A stretch of 64,000 nucleotides of DNA. Source: Thermodesulfobacterium sp. Its GTDB lineage: Bacteria; Desulfobacterota; Thermodesulfobacteria; Thermodesulfobacteriales; Thermodesulfobacteriaceae. The position numbers and the translations under genes are program-made. The DNA lies in contig JACDNX010000003.1 of the NCBI GenBank assembly GCA_017656385.1, positions 62,001-126,000 of the forward strand. The letters are read 5' to 3'. Shown piece after piece: positions 45,938 through 54,999 of this stretch (positions are counted from its first letter, which is position 1; every line of letters begins with the position of its first letter). The notes beneath the pieces were generated by a model. That model was not told the origin of the DNA and made no database searches. It saw only the letters and a list, made by a program, of their open reading frames with translations.

Positions 45938-46002
45938 TTACCTACCTCCTACAAAAATAATATTTCTATGTTTTTATAACCAGATTTTTAAAATGGCAAG
46001 AG

Positions 46003-46293
46003 TTAAGAAGAAAAATTTTTTAAAATTTTTTCTTTGAATTTTTTATTGAGATTATAAGCCCAAGCCAGCACTACAGCTACTGCTCTGTAGAGTTCTGGTG
46101 GAATAGGTTTGTCAAGTTCTAATTTGTAGAGCTCTTTTACTAACTTGGAGTCTTTTTTAATAGGTATATTATGATTTTTGGCAATTTTGAGAATAAGTTC
46201 AGCAAGATACCCTTTACCCTTAGCAACAACCTTAGGAGCCTCTTCTTGTGGATTGTATTTAACTGCAACTGTTAGTTTTTCTTTCTTTTCCAT
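46003..46293 (-). CDS. Stand-alone FlhB C-terminal domain-like protein
   Basis: 96 residues resembling only the cytoplasmic export-gate part of FlhB/Ysc[62 protein letters not shown]. The autocleavage NPTH sequence is not present (the fragment starts after it). Such orphans (FlhX type) occur in many flagellated and non-flagellated bacteria. No other flagellar gene is in the window. Confidence 0.85.
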   Translation of the reverse strand: MEKKEKLTVAVKYNPQEEAPKVVAKGKGYLAELILKIAKNHNIPIKKDSKLVKELYKLELDKPIPPELYRAVAVVLAWAYNLNKKFKEKILKNFSS

Positions 46294-46303
46294 TTTTATT
46301 AAG

Positions 46304-46332
46304 TTTACATTTTTGTGGGAATGTGCTATAAT
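46304..46332 (+). promoter_or_regulatory. Sigma-70-type promoter upstream of fbp
   Basis: TTTACA (46304-46309), a 17-base spacer, and a perfect TATAAT (46327-46332). Start is predicted near 46339, giving a leader of about 75 bases that is very A/T-rich before the SD GAAGGAGGTG. Confidence 0.65.
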
Positions 46333-46413
46333 CTTATTAAATTTTGTTTTATAATTAATTATATTTATAATAATTTTTTCGGCAAAAATTGAAAATTGTG
46401 AAGGAGGTGTTTT

Positions 46414-47520
46414 ATGAAGTTAACTCTATCTGTAATAAAAGCAGATATAGGAGGTTTTGTTGGGCACTCTTCAGTCCATAAAGAAGTGGTTGAAAAGGTA
46501 AGAGAGGTTGCGGAAGATGGAAAAGATAGAGGGATTATCAGAGATGTATCAATTCTTGTTTGTGGAGATGATATTGCTCTGGTAATGACCCATACTAAAG
46601 GAGTGGATTCTTCAGATGTTCATGAACTTGCTTGGAATGCCTTTAAAGAAGGAACGGAAGTCTCCAAAAAAATGAAAATGTATGGAGCAGGTCAGGACCT
46701 TCTGGCAGATGCTTTCTCTGGCAATGTTAAAGGTATGGGACCTGGTGTTGCTGAGATGGAATTTGAAGAAAGAAAAAGTGAACCTGTGGTTATATTTTTT
46801 GCTGATAAAACTGCTCCAAGTGCTTGGAATCTTCCTTTGTATGAAATTTTTGCTGATCCCATGAATACAGCAGGACTTGTAATAGATCCTTCTATGCACG
46901 AAGGTTTTATTTTTGATGTTATGGATGTTTATACAGGAATGGGAATAAGACTTAAAGCTCCTGAAGAATTATATGATTTATTAGTTTTTATCGGAGCAAC
47001 AAGTAGATATGTAATAAGGGCTGTTTATAGAAAATCAGACGAGGAAATTGCAGCTTCTGCTTCAACTCAAAGGTTGTCACTTATGGCGGGAAGATATGTA
47101 GGGAAGGATGATCCAGTTCTTATAGTTAGAGCTCAAAGTGGTTTTCCAGCAGTAGGTGAAATTTTAGAGCCTTTTGCTCGTCCTTGGTTGGTTGAAGGAT
47201 GGATGAGAGGTTCTCATACTGGGCCACTTATGCCTGTTTCTTTTAAAAATGCTAAACCTACAAGATTTGATGGCCCTCCTCGTGTGATTGCTGCAGGATA
47301 TCAAATAACCGATGGATATCTTATTGGACCTTCTGATCTTTTTGATGATCCAGCTTTTGATGAAGCCCGTAGGCAGTGCAATAATATGGCTGATATCCTT
47401 AGAAGACAGGGTATCTTTGAACCACACAGATTACCTCCTGAGGAAATGGAATATACCACACTTCCTAAGGTTTTAGAAAAATTAAAAGATAGATTTAAAT
47501 TAGTAGAAGCTAAAAAATGA
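46414..47520 (+). CDS. fbp: Fructose-1,6-bisphosphate aldolase/phosphatase (archaeal type V)
   Basis: 368 residues. The N-terminus [20 protein letters not shown] carries metal ligands, with [15 protein letters not shown], the Schiff-base and loop region, and [34 protein letters not shown] characteristic of the bifunctional enzyme. It converts triose phosphates straight to fructose 6-phosphate, making gluconeogenesis unidirectional. It is common in archaea and deep-branching thermophilic bacteria, suggesting growth on small carbon sources or CO2. Strong SD and a good promoter. Its TGA overlaps the next ATG. Confidence 0.96.
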   Translation: MKLTLSVIKADIGGFVGHSSVHKEVVEKVREVAEDGKDRGIIRDVSILVCGDDIALVMTHTKGVDSSDVHELAWNAFKEGTEVSKKMKMYGAGQDLLADAFSGNVKGMGPGVAEMEFEERKSEPVVIFFADKTAPSAWNLPLYEIFADPMNTAGLVIDPSMHEGFIFDVMDVYTGMGIRLKAPEELYDLLVFIGATSRYVIRAVYRKSDEEIAASASTQRLSLMAGRYVGKDDPVLIVRAQSGFPAVGEILEPFARPWLVEGWMRGSHTGPLMPVSFKNAKPTRFDGPPRVIAAGYQITDGYLIGPSDLFDDPAFDEARRQCNNMADILRRQGIFEPHRLPPEEMEYTTLPKVLEKLKDRFKLVEAKK

Positions 47521-48248
47521 TTCAACCCTATGTTTTTGATCCTAAAGAATACAGTTTAGAAGACGAAATTAAGTTTCGCTGTTATAAAGGAATAGTTTGT
47601 TTCAACAAGTGTTGCTACGATGTTAAACTTGTTCTTTCTCCTTATGAATTTTTAAGATTGAGAAAAGCTCTTAACCTTGGCGTAGAAGAATTTATTGAAA
47701 AGTATGGAGAGTTTTATCTGGGAGAGGTAACCCAACTTCCTGTTATCTCCATAAATATGGATTCCTACTCCTTTGCCTGTCCATTTTTAGATGAAAAAGA
47801 AGGATGTAAAGTATATAAAGATAGACCTGCTTCCTGTCGTCTTTATCCACTTGCACGCTATCTTATTAAAAATGAAAAAGGAGAAAAAGAAGAGGTATTT
47901 AAAATAATAAGAGAAACGCACTGTAAGGGACATTATGAAGATCGTCCAATTAAGATAAAAGACTATCTCAAAGAGCAAGAATTGGAGCCTTATCTTTATT
48001 TTAATGACCTCTGGGGAGAAGTTGTTATAAAGAGACAAAAATTTTCTGATACACCTTTAACAGGAGATATACTGGATACCATATTTTTGATAGCTTACAA
48101 CCTTCCAGAACTAAGAAAAAGTATAAAAGAGGAGGAAATAGAAGGTTTCCCTAAGGAATTTGCAGATTTGTCAGATGAAGAACTTTTAGAAAAGGGATTA
48201 ATTTTTATAAGAGATAATATATTAACCGAGGAAAATCTAAACTGGTAA
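47517..48248 (+). CDS. YkgJ-family cysteine cluster protein
   Basis: 243 residues. KFRCYKGIVCFNKCCYDVKL near the start, then CPFLDEKEGCKVYKDRPASCRLYPLAR, typical of the YkgJ (CxxxCxxCC) family, presumed to bind zinc or an iron-sulfur cluster. Role unknown. ATGA overlap with fbp implies coupled translation. Confidence 0.88.
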   Translation: MIQPYVFDPKEYSLEDEIKFRCYKGIVCFNKCCYDVKLVLSPYEFLRLRKALNLGVEEFIEKYGEFYLGEVTQLPVISINMDSYSFACPFLDEKEGCKVYKDRPASCRLYPLARYLIKNEKGEKEEVFKIIRETHCKGHYEDRPIKIKDYLKEQELEPYLYFNDLWGEVVIKRQKFSDTPLTGDILDTIFLIAYNLPELRKSIKEEEIEGFPKEFADLSDEELLEKGLIFIRDNILTEENLNW

Positions 48249-48260
48249 ATTTTTAAATTT

Positions 48261-48659
48261 ATGAAAATTGGGAAAGATTTGCAGGGGGAAATTAATATTA
48301 TTCCCCTTGTGGATATAGTCCTTGTCATTCTTATAATTTTTATGATAACAGCACCTCTTTTGACTTCAGGCATTGAGGTAGAGCTTCCCAAAACTAAAGA
48401 TACTCCTCTTACTCAAAAAGAAGAAAAGCCCTTAAAAATAACCATTACTAAGGAAGGCAAAATAAAGGTGTATGGAGAGGAAGTGAGTTTGAATAGTTTG
48501 GTTTCTTGGATTGCAGAGGCAAAAAGGAATAATTTAGTAAGAGAAGTTCAAATTGAAGCAGATAAAAGTTGTCCTTATGGAATTGTAGCCAAAGTTCTTT
48601 CTGAATTGAAAAGAGCTGGGATTGAAGAACTGGGATTGTTAACACAACCAGAAAGCTAA
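48261..48659 (+). CDS. ExbD/TolR biopolymer transport protein
   Basis: 132 residues with one N-terminal helix carrying the conserved Asp (INIIPLVDIVLVILIIFMIT) and a periplasmic domain. With an ExbB/TolQ partner it forms the proton channel that energises TonB or TolA. No ExbB/TolQ gene is adjacent; the partner must be elsewhere. It is followed after 5 bases by the TonB-like gene. Confidence 0.92.
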   Translation: MKIGKDLQGEINIIPLVDIVLVILIIFMITAPLLTSGIEVELPKTKDTPLTQKEEKPLKITITKEGKIKVYGEEVSLNSLVSWIAEAKRNNLVREVQIEADKSCPYGIVAKVLSELKRAGIEELGLLTQPES

Positions 48660-48664
48660 ATTTT

Positions 48665-49393
48665 ATGTTTACTAAGTATGACGCATTTTCCTATTTTTTG
48701 TCAGTTTTGGTCAATTTTTTGTTTTTATTGATATTTTTTTCAACGCTTAATTTTAAAATATCTAAGAAAGATATTGTAAAGATAAAACTTATTTCTCAGG
48801 AAAAAATTTTTTCACCTCCTCCTTCCTTATCTGTTGAAAAGCCTAAACCAAAACCTGTACTGACAGAAAAAAAGACAAAAAAACTAAATGCTAACAAAAG
48901 AAAAAAAGGAGTTATAAAAGAAGATAAAATTTCGGAAGATGAGATCTTAAAAGAAAAACTGGCAAAAATAGAAAGTAAAATGTCTGAAAAGGGTGCTGAA
49001 CCTGATTATTCTCTTTCTAAGGAGGAAATAAAGGAACTTGAAAAAAAACTACTGGCATTCCAAAAGAGAACACATTTAAATAATACTCGGACTGGAGATC
49101 ACTTTGGCGAAGCCTTAGGTGTGGAATATCTTTTTTTAATAAAAAGAAAACTTCAAAACAACTTTGAAGTTCCTATTTATTTAAGGTCTCAAAAAGATCT
49201 CTATGCAGTAGTGAATATAGAATTGTCTTCAGAGGGAAAGATTTTACACTATAAATTTTTAAAAAAATCAAGTAATTCTGAGTTTAATAAGGCAGTTGAG
49301 AAATGCTTAAAAGTTTCATCGCCTTTACCAGTTAACAGAAGCCTCAAGTTAATAGTTGAATTTAAAAGTGAAGGTATAGGAAAAATAAAATAA
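48665..49393 (+). CDS. TonB/TolA-like energy transducer
   Basis: 242 residues: one N-terminal membrane helix, a Pro/Lys-rich stretch (PPPSLSVEKPKPKPVLTEKK), a charged helical linker and a C-terminal TonB/TolA-like beta domain (VVNIELSSEGKILHYKFLKK, FNKAVEKCLKVSSPLPVN). The last part resembles the TolA C-terminal domain. With the preceding TolR-like protein it likely forms a Tol-type envelope machine linking inner and outer membranes. Confidence 0.82.
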   Translation: MFTKYDAFSYFLSVLVNFLFLLIFFSTLNFKISKKDIVKIKLISQEKIFSPPPSLSVEKPKPKPVLTEKKTKKLNANKRKKGVIKEDKISEDEILKEKLAKIESKMSEKGAEPDYSLSKEEIKELEKKLLAFQKRTHLNNTRTGDHFGEALGVEYLFLIKRKLQNNFEVPIYLRSQKDLYAVVNIELSSEGKILHYKFLKKSSNSEFNKAVEKCLKVSSPLPVNRSLKLIVEFKSEGIGKIK

Positions 49394-49407
49394 AAGCGGA
49401 GGGAAAA

Positions 49408-50607
49408 ATGTTCAAATTGGCAGAAAGAGTAAAAAATCTTAAGCCTTCTGCTACTCTTGCAGTTGATGCAAAGGCAAAAGCACTAAAAGAAGCTGGAGTA
49501 AATGTAATAAATCTTTCCGCAGGAGAACCAGATTTTGACACCCCTGCACACATAAAAGAGGCCTGTAAAAAAGCTCTTGATAACGGTTTCACTAAATATA
49601 TAGCTACCCCTGGTCTTTTAAGTTTAAGGAAGGCTATTTGTGAAAGACTTAAAATAGATTATGGCTTTGAATACAGTCCTGAAGAAATACTTGTAACCAC
49701 AGGAGCAAAACAGGCAATATTTAATTTTCTTTTAGCAACAGTAGATAGAGGAGATGAAGTTTTAATTTTGTCTCCTTACTGGGTGTCTTATCCTGCAATG
49801 ATTGAAATAGCTGAAGGGATTCCCAAAATAGTTTCTTCATCTATAGAAAAATCTTTTGAACCAGATATTTCAGAAATAGAAAAAAGCATCTCTTCAAAAA
49901 CCGTTGGAATAATACTTAATAGTCCTTCCAATCCCACAGGACTTATTTATTCTGATGAATTTTTAAAGGGTGTTGCAGAACTTGTGAAAAAATATAACCT
50001 CTGGGTTTTAAGCGATGATATCTATGATAAGTTAAGATTTGATTTTAAATCACCTAAAAACATTCTTTCTATTGCTCCAGACCTAAGAGATAGGGTTGTT
50101 ATGGTAAACGGAGTCTCAAAGACTTATGCTATGACAGGCTGGAGAATAGGATGGTTGATAGGTCCTAAGGAAATAATTAAAGTTTGTTCTAATATTCAGG
50201 GGCAGAGCACTTCTCATGCTACAAGTTTTGCTCAAAAAGGAGCAGAAATAGCACTTACATCTTCCCAAGATGAAGTTGAAAGTATGTGTAAAATTTTTGC
50301 TCAAAGAGCTAAACTTCTATCTCAACTTTTAAAGGAAATACCAGGAATTGAGTTTATACCTCCTCAGGGAGCTTTTTACTTATTTGCTAAGGTTTCAGCC
50401 TATTATGGTAAGGAAACTCAAGAAGGAAAAGAGATAAAAGACTCTGTTAGTTTTTCAGAGTATTTATTGGATTCAGCAAAGGTTGCAGTAGTTCCAGGTG
50501 TAGCTTTCGGAAATGATGAATTTGTAAGAATATCTTTTGCCAATTCAGAGGAAAACTTAAAAAAAGCAGTTTTAAATATAAAAAAAGCCTTGGAAAACTT
50601 AAAGTAG
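49408..50607 (+). CDS. Class I/II aspartate aminotransferase-like PLP enzyme
   Basis: 399 residues, fold-type I. INLSAGEPDFDTPAHIKEA, YWVSYPAMIEIAEG, NSPSNPTGLIYS, DDIYDKL and the PLP lysine in VNGVSKTYAMTGWRIGW. This is the thermophile-type AspAT-Ib group, transferring amino groups between aspartate and 2-oxoglutarate, sometimes with prephenate or aromatic substrates as well. SD GGAGGG. Confidence 0.92.
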   Translation: MFKLAERVKNLKPSATLAVDAKAKALKEAGVNVINLSAGEPDFDTPAHIKEACKKALDNGFTKYIATPGLLSLRKAICERLKIDYGFEYSPEEILVTTGAKQAIFNFLLATVDRGDEVLILSPYWVSYPAMIEIAEGIPKIVSSSIEKSFEPDISEIEKSISSKTVGIILNSPSNPTGLIYSDEFLKGVAELVKKYNLWVLSDDIYDKLRFDFKSPKNILSIAPDLRDRVVMVNGVSKTYAMTGWRIGWLIGPKEIIKVCSNIQGQSTSHATSFAQKGAEIALTSSQDEVESMCKIFAQRAKLLSQLLKEIPGIEFIPPQGAFYLFAKVSAYYGKETQEGKEIKDSVSFSEYLLDSAKVAVVPGVAFGNDEFVRISFANSEENLKKAVLNIKKALENLK

Positions 50608-50608
50608 T

Positions 50609-51019
50609 TTAATTTGGGCAAATCAGCTTTTTTTCTTCTTTGACGAGTTTTCCATACTCATAATATTGAACTGTAATCCATTCACAGCTACCTTCAGATT
50701 TTACAGGTTTAGCATAAACTTTCTGAATTCCGTCTTCACTTACATAGGTGACAGGTTTTTTTGTTGTAGCAGCCTCTTTTGCAGCTTTGTCCATAATATA
50801 GCCAGCTGTGCCGCCAATTAGAGTTCCTACAGCAGCACCTATCACTGCTCCTCTCCAGCGATTATTTTTATCTATAAGAGCTCCCAGAACAGCTCCTGTA
50901 ACTGCTCCAATTGCAGCTCCTTCCTTGGTCTTCTGACTTGTTTCAGGAACACAACCTGTAAATAAAAACAAAGAGAAGAGAAAAATTAATACTACAGCAA
51001 AACATCTGTTTTTAATCAT
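50609..51019 (-). CDS. Glycine-zipper lipoprotein
   Basis: 136 residues from the ATG at 51019 (SD GGGGGGAG upstream; the longer frame to 51046 lacks an SD). The lipobox is FLFTGC. A glycine zipper follows: EGAAIGAVTGAVLGALID and GAVIGAAVGTLIGGTAGYI, two membrane-spanning-like GxxxG arrays as in SlyB/YMGG-type outer-membrane lipoproteins. A small C-terminal domain has a Cys pair. Probably an envelope-integrity factor. Confidence 0.85.
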   Translation of the reverse strand: MIKNRCFAVVLIFLFSLFLFTGCVPETSQKTKEGAAIGAVTGAVLGALIDKNNRWRGAVIGAAVGTLIGGTAGYIMDKAAKEAATTKKPVTYVSEDGIQKVYAKPVKSEGSCEWITVQYYEYGKLVKEEKKLICPN

Positions 51020-51062
51020 CTTTTTACTCCCCCCCTTCCTATACAAGTATTATTTTTTAACT

Positions 51063-51476
51063 TTACTTACACTTCCCAATTAATTTCCCTTTCATCTTTT
51101 GGGTTATTTTCATTCCTTCCTGCTCAATCTTTACAACACCATCAAAGGTAGTTCCTTTATATGTTACTTTGCCTTTGCTTATTACAGAACCTTCAGGAGT
51201 TTTGCACTTTACAATCCATGTTACAGTATCTCCTACTATGTCATGTTTTATTATTTTACAATCTTTATTAGGTTTTTCTTTTAAAGGAATATAATCTGTC
51301 TTTGTCAGACAATGGGTAAAGGTATGTGGAGGCATTTGTATAGACATTCCTGGTATTTCCATTGTAACAGTAATCTGCCAGAGCCCTTCTTTCATATTAA
51401 GACCTTCAGCCATAACATTAAATGCTACAAAAAAGCAAGAGAACATTAATACTAACACTAAAAATTTTTTATTCAT
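51063..51476 (-). CDS. DUF3617 periplasmic protein
   Basis: 137 residues with a Sec signal peptide (MNKKFLVLVLMFSCFFVAFN, cleavage after VMA). The mature part begins MKEGLWQITVTMEIPG and includes HCLTKTD and DCKIIKHDIVGDTVTWIVKC, typical of DUF3617. Four Cys could form two disulfides. Function unknown. Confidence 0.85.
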   Translation of the reverse strand: MNKKFLVLVLMFSCFFVAFNVMAEGLNMKEGLWQITVTMEIPGMSIQMPPHTFTHCLTKTDYIPLKEKPNKDCKIIKHDIVGDTVTWIVKCKTPEGSVISKGKVTYKGTTFDGVVKIEQEGMKITQKMKGKLIGKCK

Positions 51477-51662
51477 TTTTACTATCTTCTTTTTCTAAGT
51501 TTTAATTAATAACTTACAAAGGTAAGTTTATTAGTAAAAAGTTTAAAAGTCAAGAACATAATTTGTTATACCCAAGCTAAGCAGACTTTTAAAAATATAG
51601 ATTATAGTTATAATTTCAAAACTTAAACTAAAAAACACAAAATACATAATTGAGGGTATAAA

Positions 51663-52277
51663 ATGGAAATAATTTATTCTTTAATTAATCAGACACTTTT
51701 CTTTTTTGAAAAGAGTGGGTATCTGGGAATATTTTTTTTGATGGCATTAGAGTCTACTCTGATTCCTATACCGAGTGAGCTTATTATCCCTCCTGCAGCT
51801 TATTTAGCTTATAAAGGGAAAATGTCTGTTTCTGGAGTTATTATTTTTGGAACCTTGGGGAGTTTAGCAGGCTCATTGTTTAACTACTTTATGGCTTTAA
51901 GAGTTGGAAGACCTTTTATTCTTTATCTTATCAAAAGATACGGAAAAATTTTTTTATTAACAGAAAAAGGTTTTTATAAAATAGAAAGATTTTGGGAAAA
52001 TCACGGACACATAAGTATCTTTATAGGAAGACTCTTACCAGGTTTTAGGCATGTAATTTCTATCCCAGCTGGTCTTGCCAGAATGGATTTATTATTGTTT
52101 TCTTTTTTTACTACATTTGGCGCAGGAATATGGTGTGCCTTTCTTGCCTTTTGTGGATATTTTTTTGGTAAAAATGAGGTTTTACTAAAAGAATATCTTC
52201 ATAAGGGTTCTTACGGAATTATAATTTTCTGTATTATTTTAGTTGCTTTCTATATAAAGTTTAAGCTTAAGAAATGA
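51663..52277 (+). CDS. DedA family (VTT domain) membrane protein
   Basis: 204 residues with the VTT/DedA signature: FFLMALESTLIPIPSELIIPPAAYLA, GSLAGSLFNYFMALRVGRPF, and FIGRLLPGFRHVISIPAGLARM containing the re-entrant-loop motif. About five helices. Members are lipid-transport proteins (undecaprenyl phosphate or phospholipid flippase) and affect envelope homeostasis. Monocistronic. Confidence 0.93.
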   Translation: MEIIYSLINQTLFFFEKSGYLGIFFLMALESTLIPIPSELIIPPAAYLAYKGKMSVSGVIIFGTLGSLAGSLFNYFMALRVGRPFILYLIKRYGKIFLLTEKGFYKIERFWENHGHISIFIGRLLPGFRHVISIPAGLARMDLLLFSFFTTFGAGIWCAFLAFCGYFFGKNEVLLKEYLHKGSYGIIIFCIILVAFYIKFKLKK

Positions 52278-52278
52278 G

Positions 52279-52941
52279 TTAATTTTCTGGCAAAGCTTTG
52301 AATAATTTTGAATTTTTGGGAGGAATAAAGGTAAAAAGATTATTTCCTAAATCAAGGTTGTATCTCAAGTTTTTAAATACTATTCTTATCTTTTCCCCAA
52401 CAGTGTTTATAAAGTAAAGTTCTTTTACTTCTCCTGTATCAAGATTTACCATTAAAATTATCTTTTCTATATAGGTATCTTTAGAAATAGGAATAAAAGA
52501 TATTTTCCATTCCTTCTTATTCAAGATCTCAAAGCTTTCAAGTTTTAAGTCTTTTTTTATGTTTCCTCTACCACTCATAAAACCTAAAGCAAGTTGAGAG
52601 GATATTATCTTTCCAGATGGATAAATCAGAACCTCTTTTTCTTCTGGATAATAAATAAAAATCTGAACTCCGTCTGAGACGATCAGAAATTTTTCTGGGC
52701 TTTCGTATTCCCAGCGAAATTTTCCAGGTTTTTTAATCCATACTTTCCCAGTTCTTATTTCTTTACTTCCGTCTAAGAAGGTAGTTTCTTGTAAGAAATC
52801 AGCTCTCAAGTTTTTAATGTTTTCATAAAAGTATTGAATTTTTTCTAAAACCTCGTTTATATTCTGGGCATTTAAAGAACTAAAATTGTTTGCGAGGACC
52901 CAGAACAGGACGAGGACGAACACCATCACTCGGACCAACAA
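52279..52941 (-). CDS. lolA: Outer-membrane lipoprotein carrier LolA
   Basis: About 215-220 residues. Signal peptide VFVLVLFWVLANNFSSLNAQ, then INEVLEKIQYFYENIKNLRADFLQ and VWIKKPGKFRWEYESPEKFLIVSDG, the classic LolA sequence for carrying lipoproteins across the periplasm. Start is uncertain: TTG at 52941 has GGAGGAAGG right before it, while ATG at 52926 has none. It overlaps the ftsK 3' end by 62 bases. Confidence 0.93.
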   Translation of the reverse strand: MLVRVMVFVLVLFWVLANNFSSLNAQNINEVLEKIQYFYENIKNLRADFLQETTFLDGSKEIRTGKVWIKKPGKFRWEYESPEKFLIVSDGVQIFIYYPEEKEVLIYPSGKIISSQLALGFMSGRGNIKKDLKLESFEILNKKEWKISFIPISKDTYIEKIILMVNLDTGEVKELYFINTVGEKIRIVFKNLRYNLDLGNNLFTFIPPKNSKLFKALPEN

Positions 52942-54925
52942 TTCCTTCCTCCTCCATTTTTTCTACCAGCCTTGCAGCTCTATTATAACCTATTCTAAGT
53001 TTTCTTTGAAGCATAGAAACAGAAATTTTTCCGTATTGGTAGGCAATTTTTAGAGCCTCTTCATAAAGCTCATCATCATAATCTTCGGTTTTCTCTAAAA
53101 TCCCTTCCTCATTATCATAATTTTTAAAATCTGCCAGATATTCAGGCTCACCTAAGGTTTTTAAATATTCCACTATGTTTTTTACTTCTTTTTCAGAAAC
53201 ATAGGGAGCATGAATTCTTTCTAAATAGGAAGAACCAGGAGGCATAAAAAGCATATCACCTGCTCCAAGCAGTCTTTCAGCTCCCTGTGTATCAAGTATA
53301 GTTCTTGAATCAACCTTTGAGGTTACCTGAAAGGATATGCGAGCAGGAAAATTAACTTTTATGGTTCCTGTTATTATATCTACCGATGGTCTCTGGGTGG
53401 CAACTAAGAGATGTATCCCTGCTGCTCTTGCCATTTGAGCAAGTCTGGTTAGCAATGTTTCAACTTCTCTTGAAGACACTACCATAAGGTCTGCTAATTC
53501 ATCTATAATAACGATAATGTAAGGTAACTTTTCTTCAAAATTTTCATTATAAGAGTCTAAATTTCTCGCTCCTACTTCCTCAAAAATGGCATATCTCCTA
53601 TCCATTTCATCTACCAGCCATCTTAAGGCCTTAGTTGCAGTTTTTGGATCTAAAACCACAGGATGAAGCAAATAAGGAATTTTTTCATATACTGAGAGTT
53701 CAATCCTTTTGGGATCTATCATTAAAAATTTTATAGTATCTGGAGGACTTTTGTAGATAAGACTTAGAATTACACTATGTAAGAAAATACTCTTTCCAGA
53801 ACCTGTGCTTCCTGCAATCAAAAGGTGGGGAAGCTTTCTCAGATCTGTTACTACCGGATTTCCCGAAACATCTTTTCCAAGAGCAATGGTTAAAGGTGAG
53901 TCTGAATTTTTAAAAACCGAACTTTCAAGTATCTCTTTTAGATAAACCAGCTCTCTTTTAGGATTGGAAATTTCAATTCCTACTACATCTTTTCCAGGAA
54001 TAGGAGCTATGATTCTTACACTTTTTGCTGAAAGCCCAAGGGCAAGATCATCAACCAGAGTTAAAATTTTACTTAACTTTATACCAGGAGCAGGTTTAAA
54101 TTCAAAAACTGTGATTACAGGACCAGGATTAATTCCTACAACCTCACCCTCTATGCCAAACTCTTTTAATTTTGAGACAAGAAGAGATGCTCTCTCCTTT
54201 AATTCCTCAGGTTTTATACGATAGGAAACTTCAGGAATATTATTTAAAAGTTTTAAAGGGGGAGGAAATTGTTTTTTCTCAGGAAAAGAAATTTCAACTT
54301 CCTGTTTTTCTGCTTCAGAGGTCTTTGGTTTGGAATTTTTAGAAATTGCTTCGGCTTTTTCATAACTCTCAACTTTTTTTATTTCAGATTTTTCTTCAGA
54401 TTTAAAAATTTTTTTTACTTTACTAAATAAATCTTTGGGATTTTCAAAACTTAAAAATAGAATAAAAGTGAGAATAAAAATAAGAAAAAGGAAAAATCCA
54501 AACAATCCAAATAAATGGATTATTACAGAAGATAGCTCTCCTATAAGTCCTCCATTTAAAGGATATTTTCCGAAGAGATAGGCGTTTTTAATGTTCATAT
54601 TCTGAAAGAAGAAAGATAGGATTAAGGAGAACCATGTGAGAGAAAGCAGAAAAATGCCTGTTAATCGTTTAATAGAAACTCCCATAAAATATGCAAAAAT
54701 ACCTAAAAGAAAGAAAGGAGGAATAAAAAGAGCAGTAAATCCGAATAAAAAAATTGCAAGAGAGGATATATAGGCACCTAAAAAACCACCAAAGTTTTTA
54801 ACCTCATAAGCTCCAGAAACTCCAATTCCAGGATCATAAGGATTAAAAGAATAGATTGATAGGGTAAGAAAAAATACAAGTAGAAACAGAGATATATGAA
54901 TTAAAATTTTTTTTAGATAATCCAT
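52880..54925 (-). CDS. ftsK: FtsK/SpoIIIE DNA translocase
   Basis: 681 residues: four N-terminal membrane helices (about 10-26, 47-80, 88-107, 132-160), a charged linker (165-240), and the alpha/beta motor with Walker A AGSTGSGKS (371-379), LMIDPKRIELSVY and IIVIDELADLM. A C-terminal winged-helix gamma domain (YGKISVSMLQRKLRIGYNRAARLVEKMEEEGIVG in part) reads KOPS orientation. It pumps chromosome termini through the septum and hands over to XerCD. Shorter linker than E. coli FtsK. Confidence 0.96.
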   Translation of the reverse strand: MDYLKKILIHISLFLLVFFLTLSIYSFNPYDPGIGVSGAYEVKNFGGFLGAYISSLAIFLFGFTALFIPPFFLLGIFAYFMGVSIKRLTGIFLLSLTWFSLILSFFFQNMNIKNAYLFGKYPLNGGLIGELSSVIIHLFGLFGFFLFLIFILTFILFLSFENPKDLFSKVKKIFKSEEKSEIKKVESYEKAEAISKNSKPKTSEAEKQEVEISFPEKKQFPPPLKLLNNIPEVSYRIKPEELKERASLLVSKLKEFGIEGEVVGINPGPVITVFEFKPAPGIKLSKILTLVDDLALGLSAKSVRIIAPIPGKDVVGIEISNPKRELVYLKEILESSVFKNSDSPLTIALGKDVSGNPVVTDLRKLPHLLIAGSTGSGKSIFLHSVILSLIYKSPPDTIKFLMIDPKRIELSVYEKIPYLLHPVVLDPKTATKALRWLVDEMDRRYAIFEEVGARNLDSYNENFEEKLPYIIVIIDELADLMVVSSREVETLLTRLAQMARAAGIHLLVATQRPSVDIITGTIKVNFPARISFQVTSKVDSRTILDTQGAERLLGAGDMLFMPPGSSYLERIHAPYVSEKEVKNIVEYLKTLGEPEYLADFKNYDNEEGILEKTEDYDDELYEEALKIAYQYGKISVSMLQRKLRIGYNRAARLVEKMEEEGIVGPSDGVRPRPVLGPRKQF

Positions 54926-54999
54926 TTTACTTTCTGTTTTAATTCTTATATTTTATTATGTATAACAAAAAATCAAAGATAAGGGAGAAGTAAAAAATA

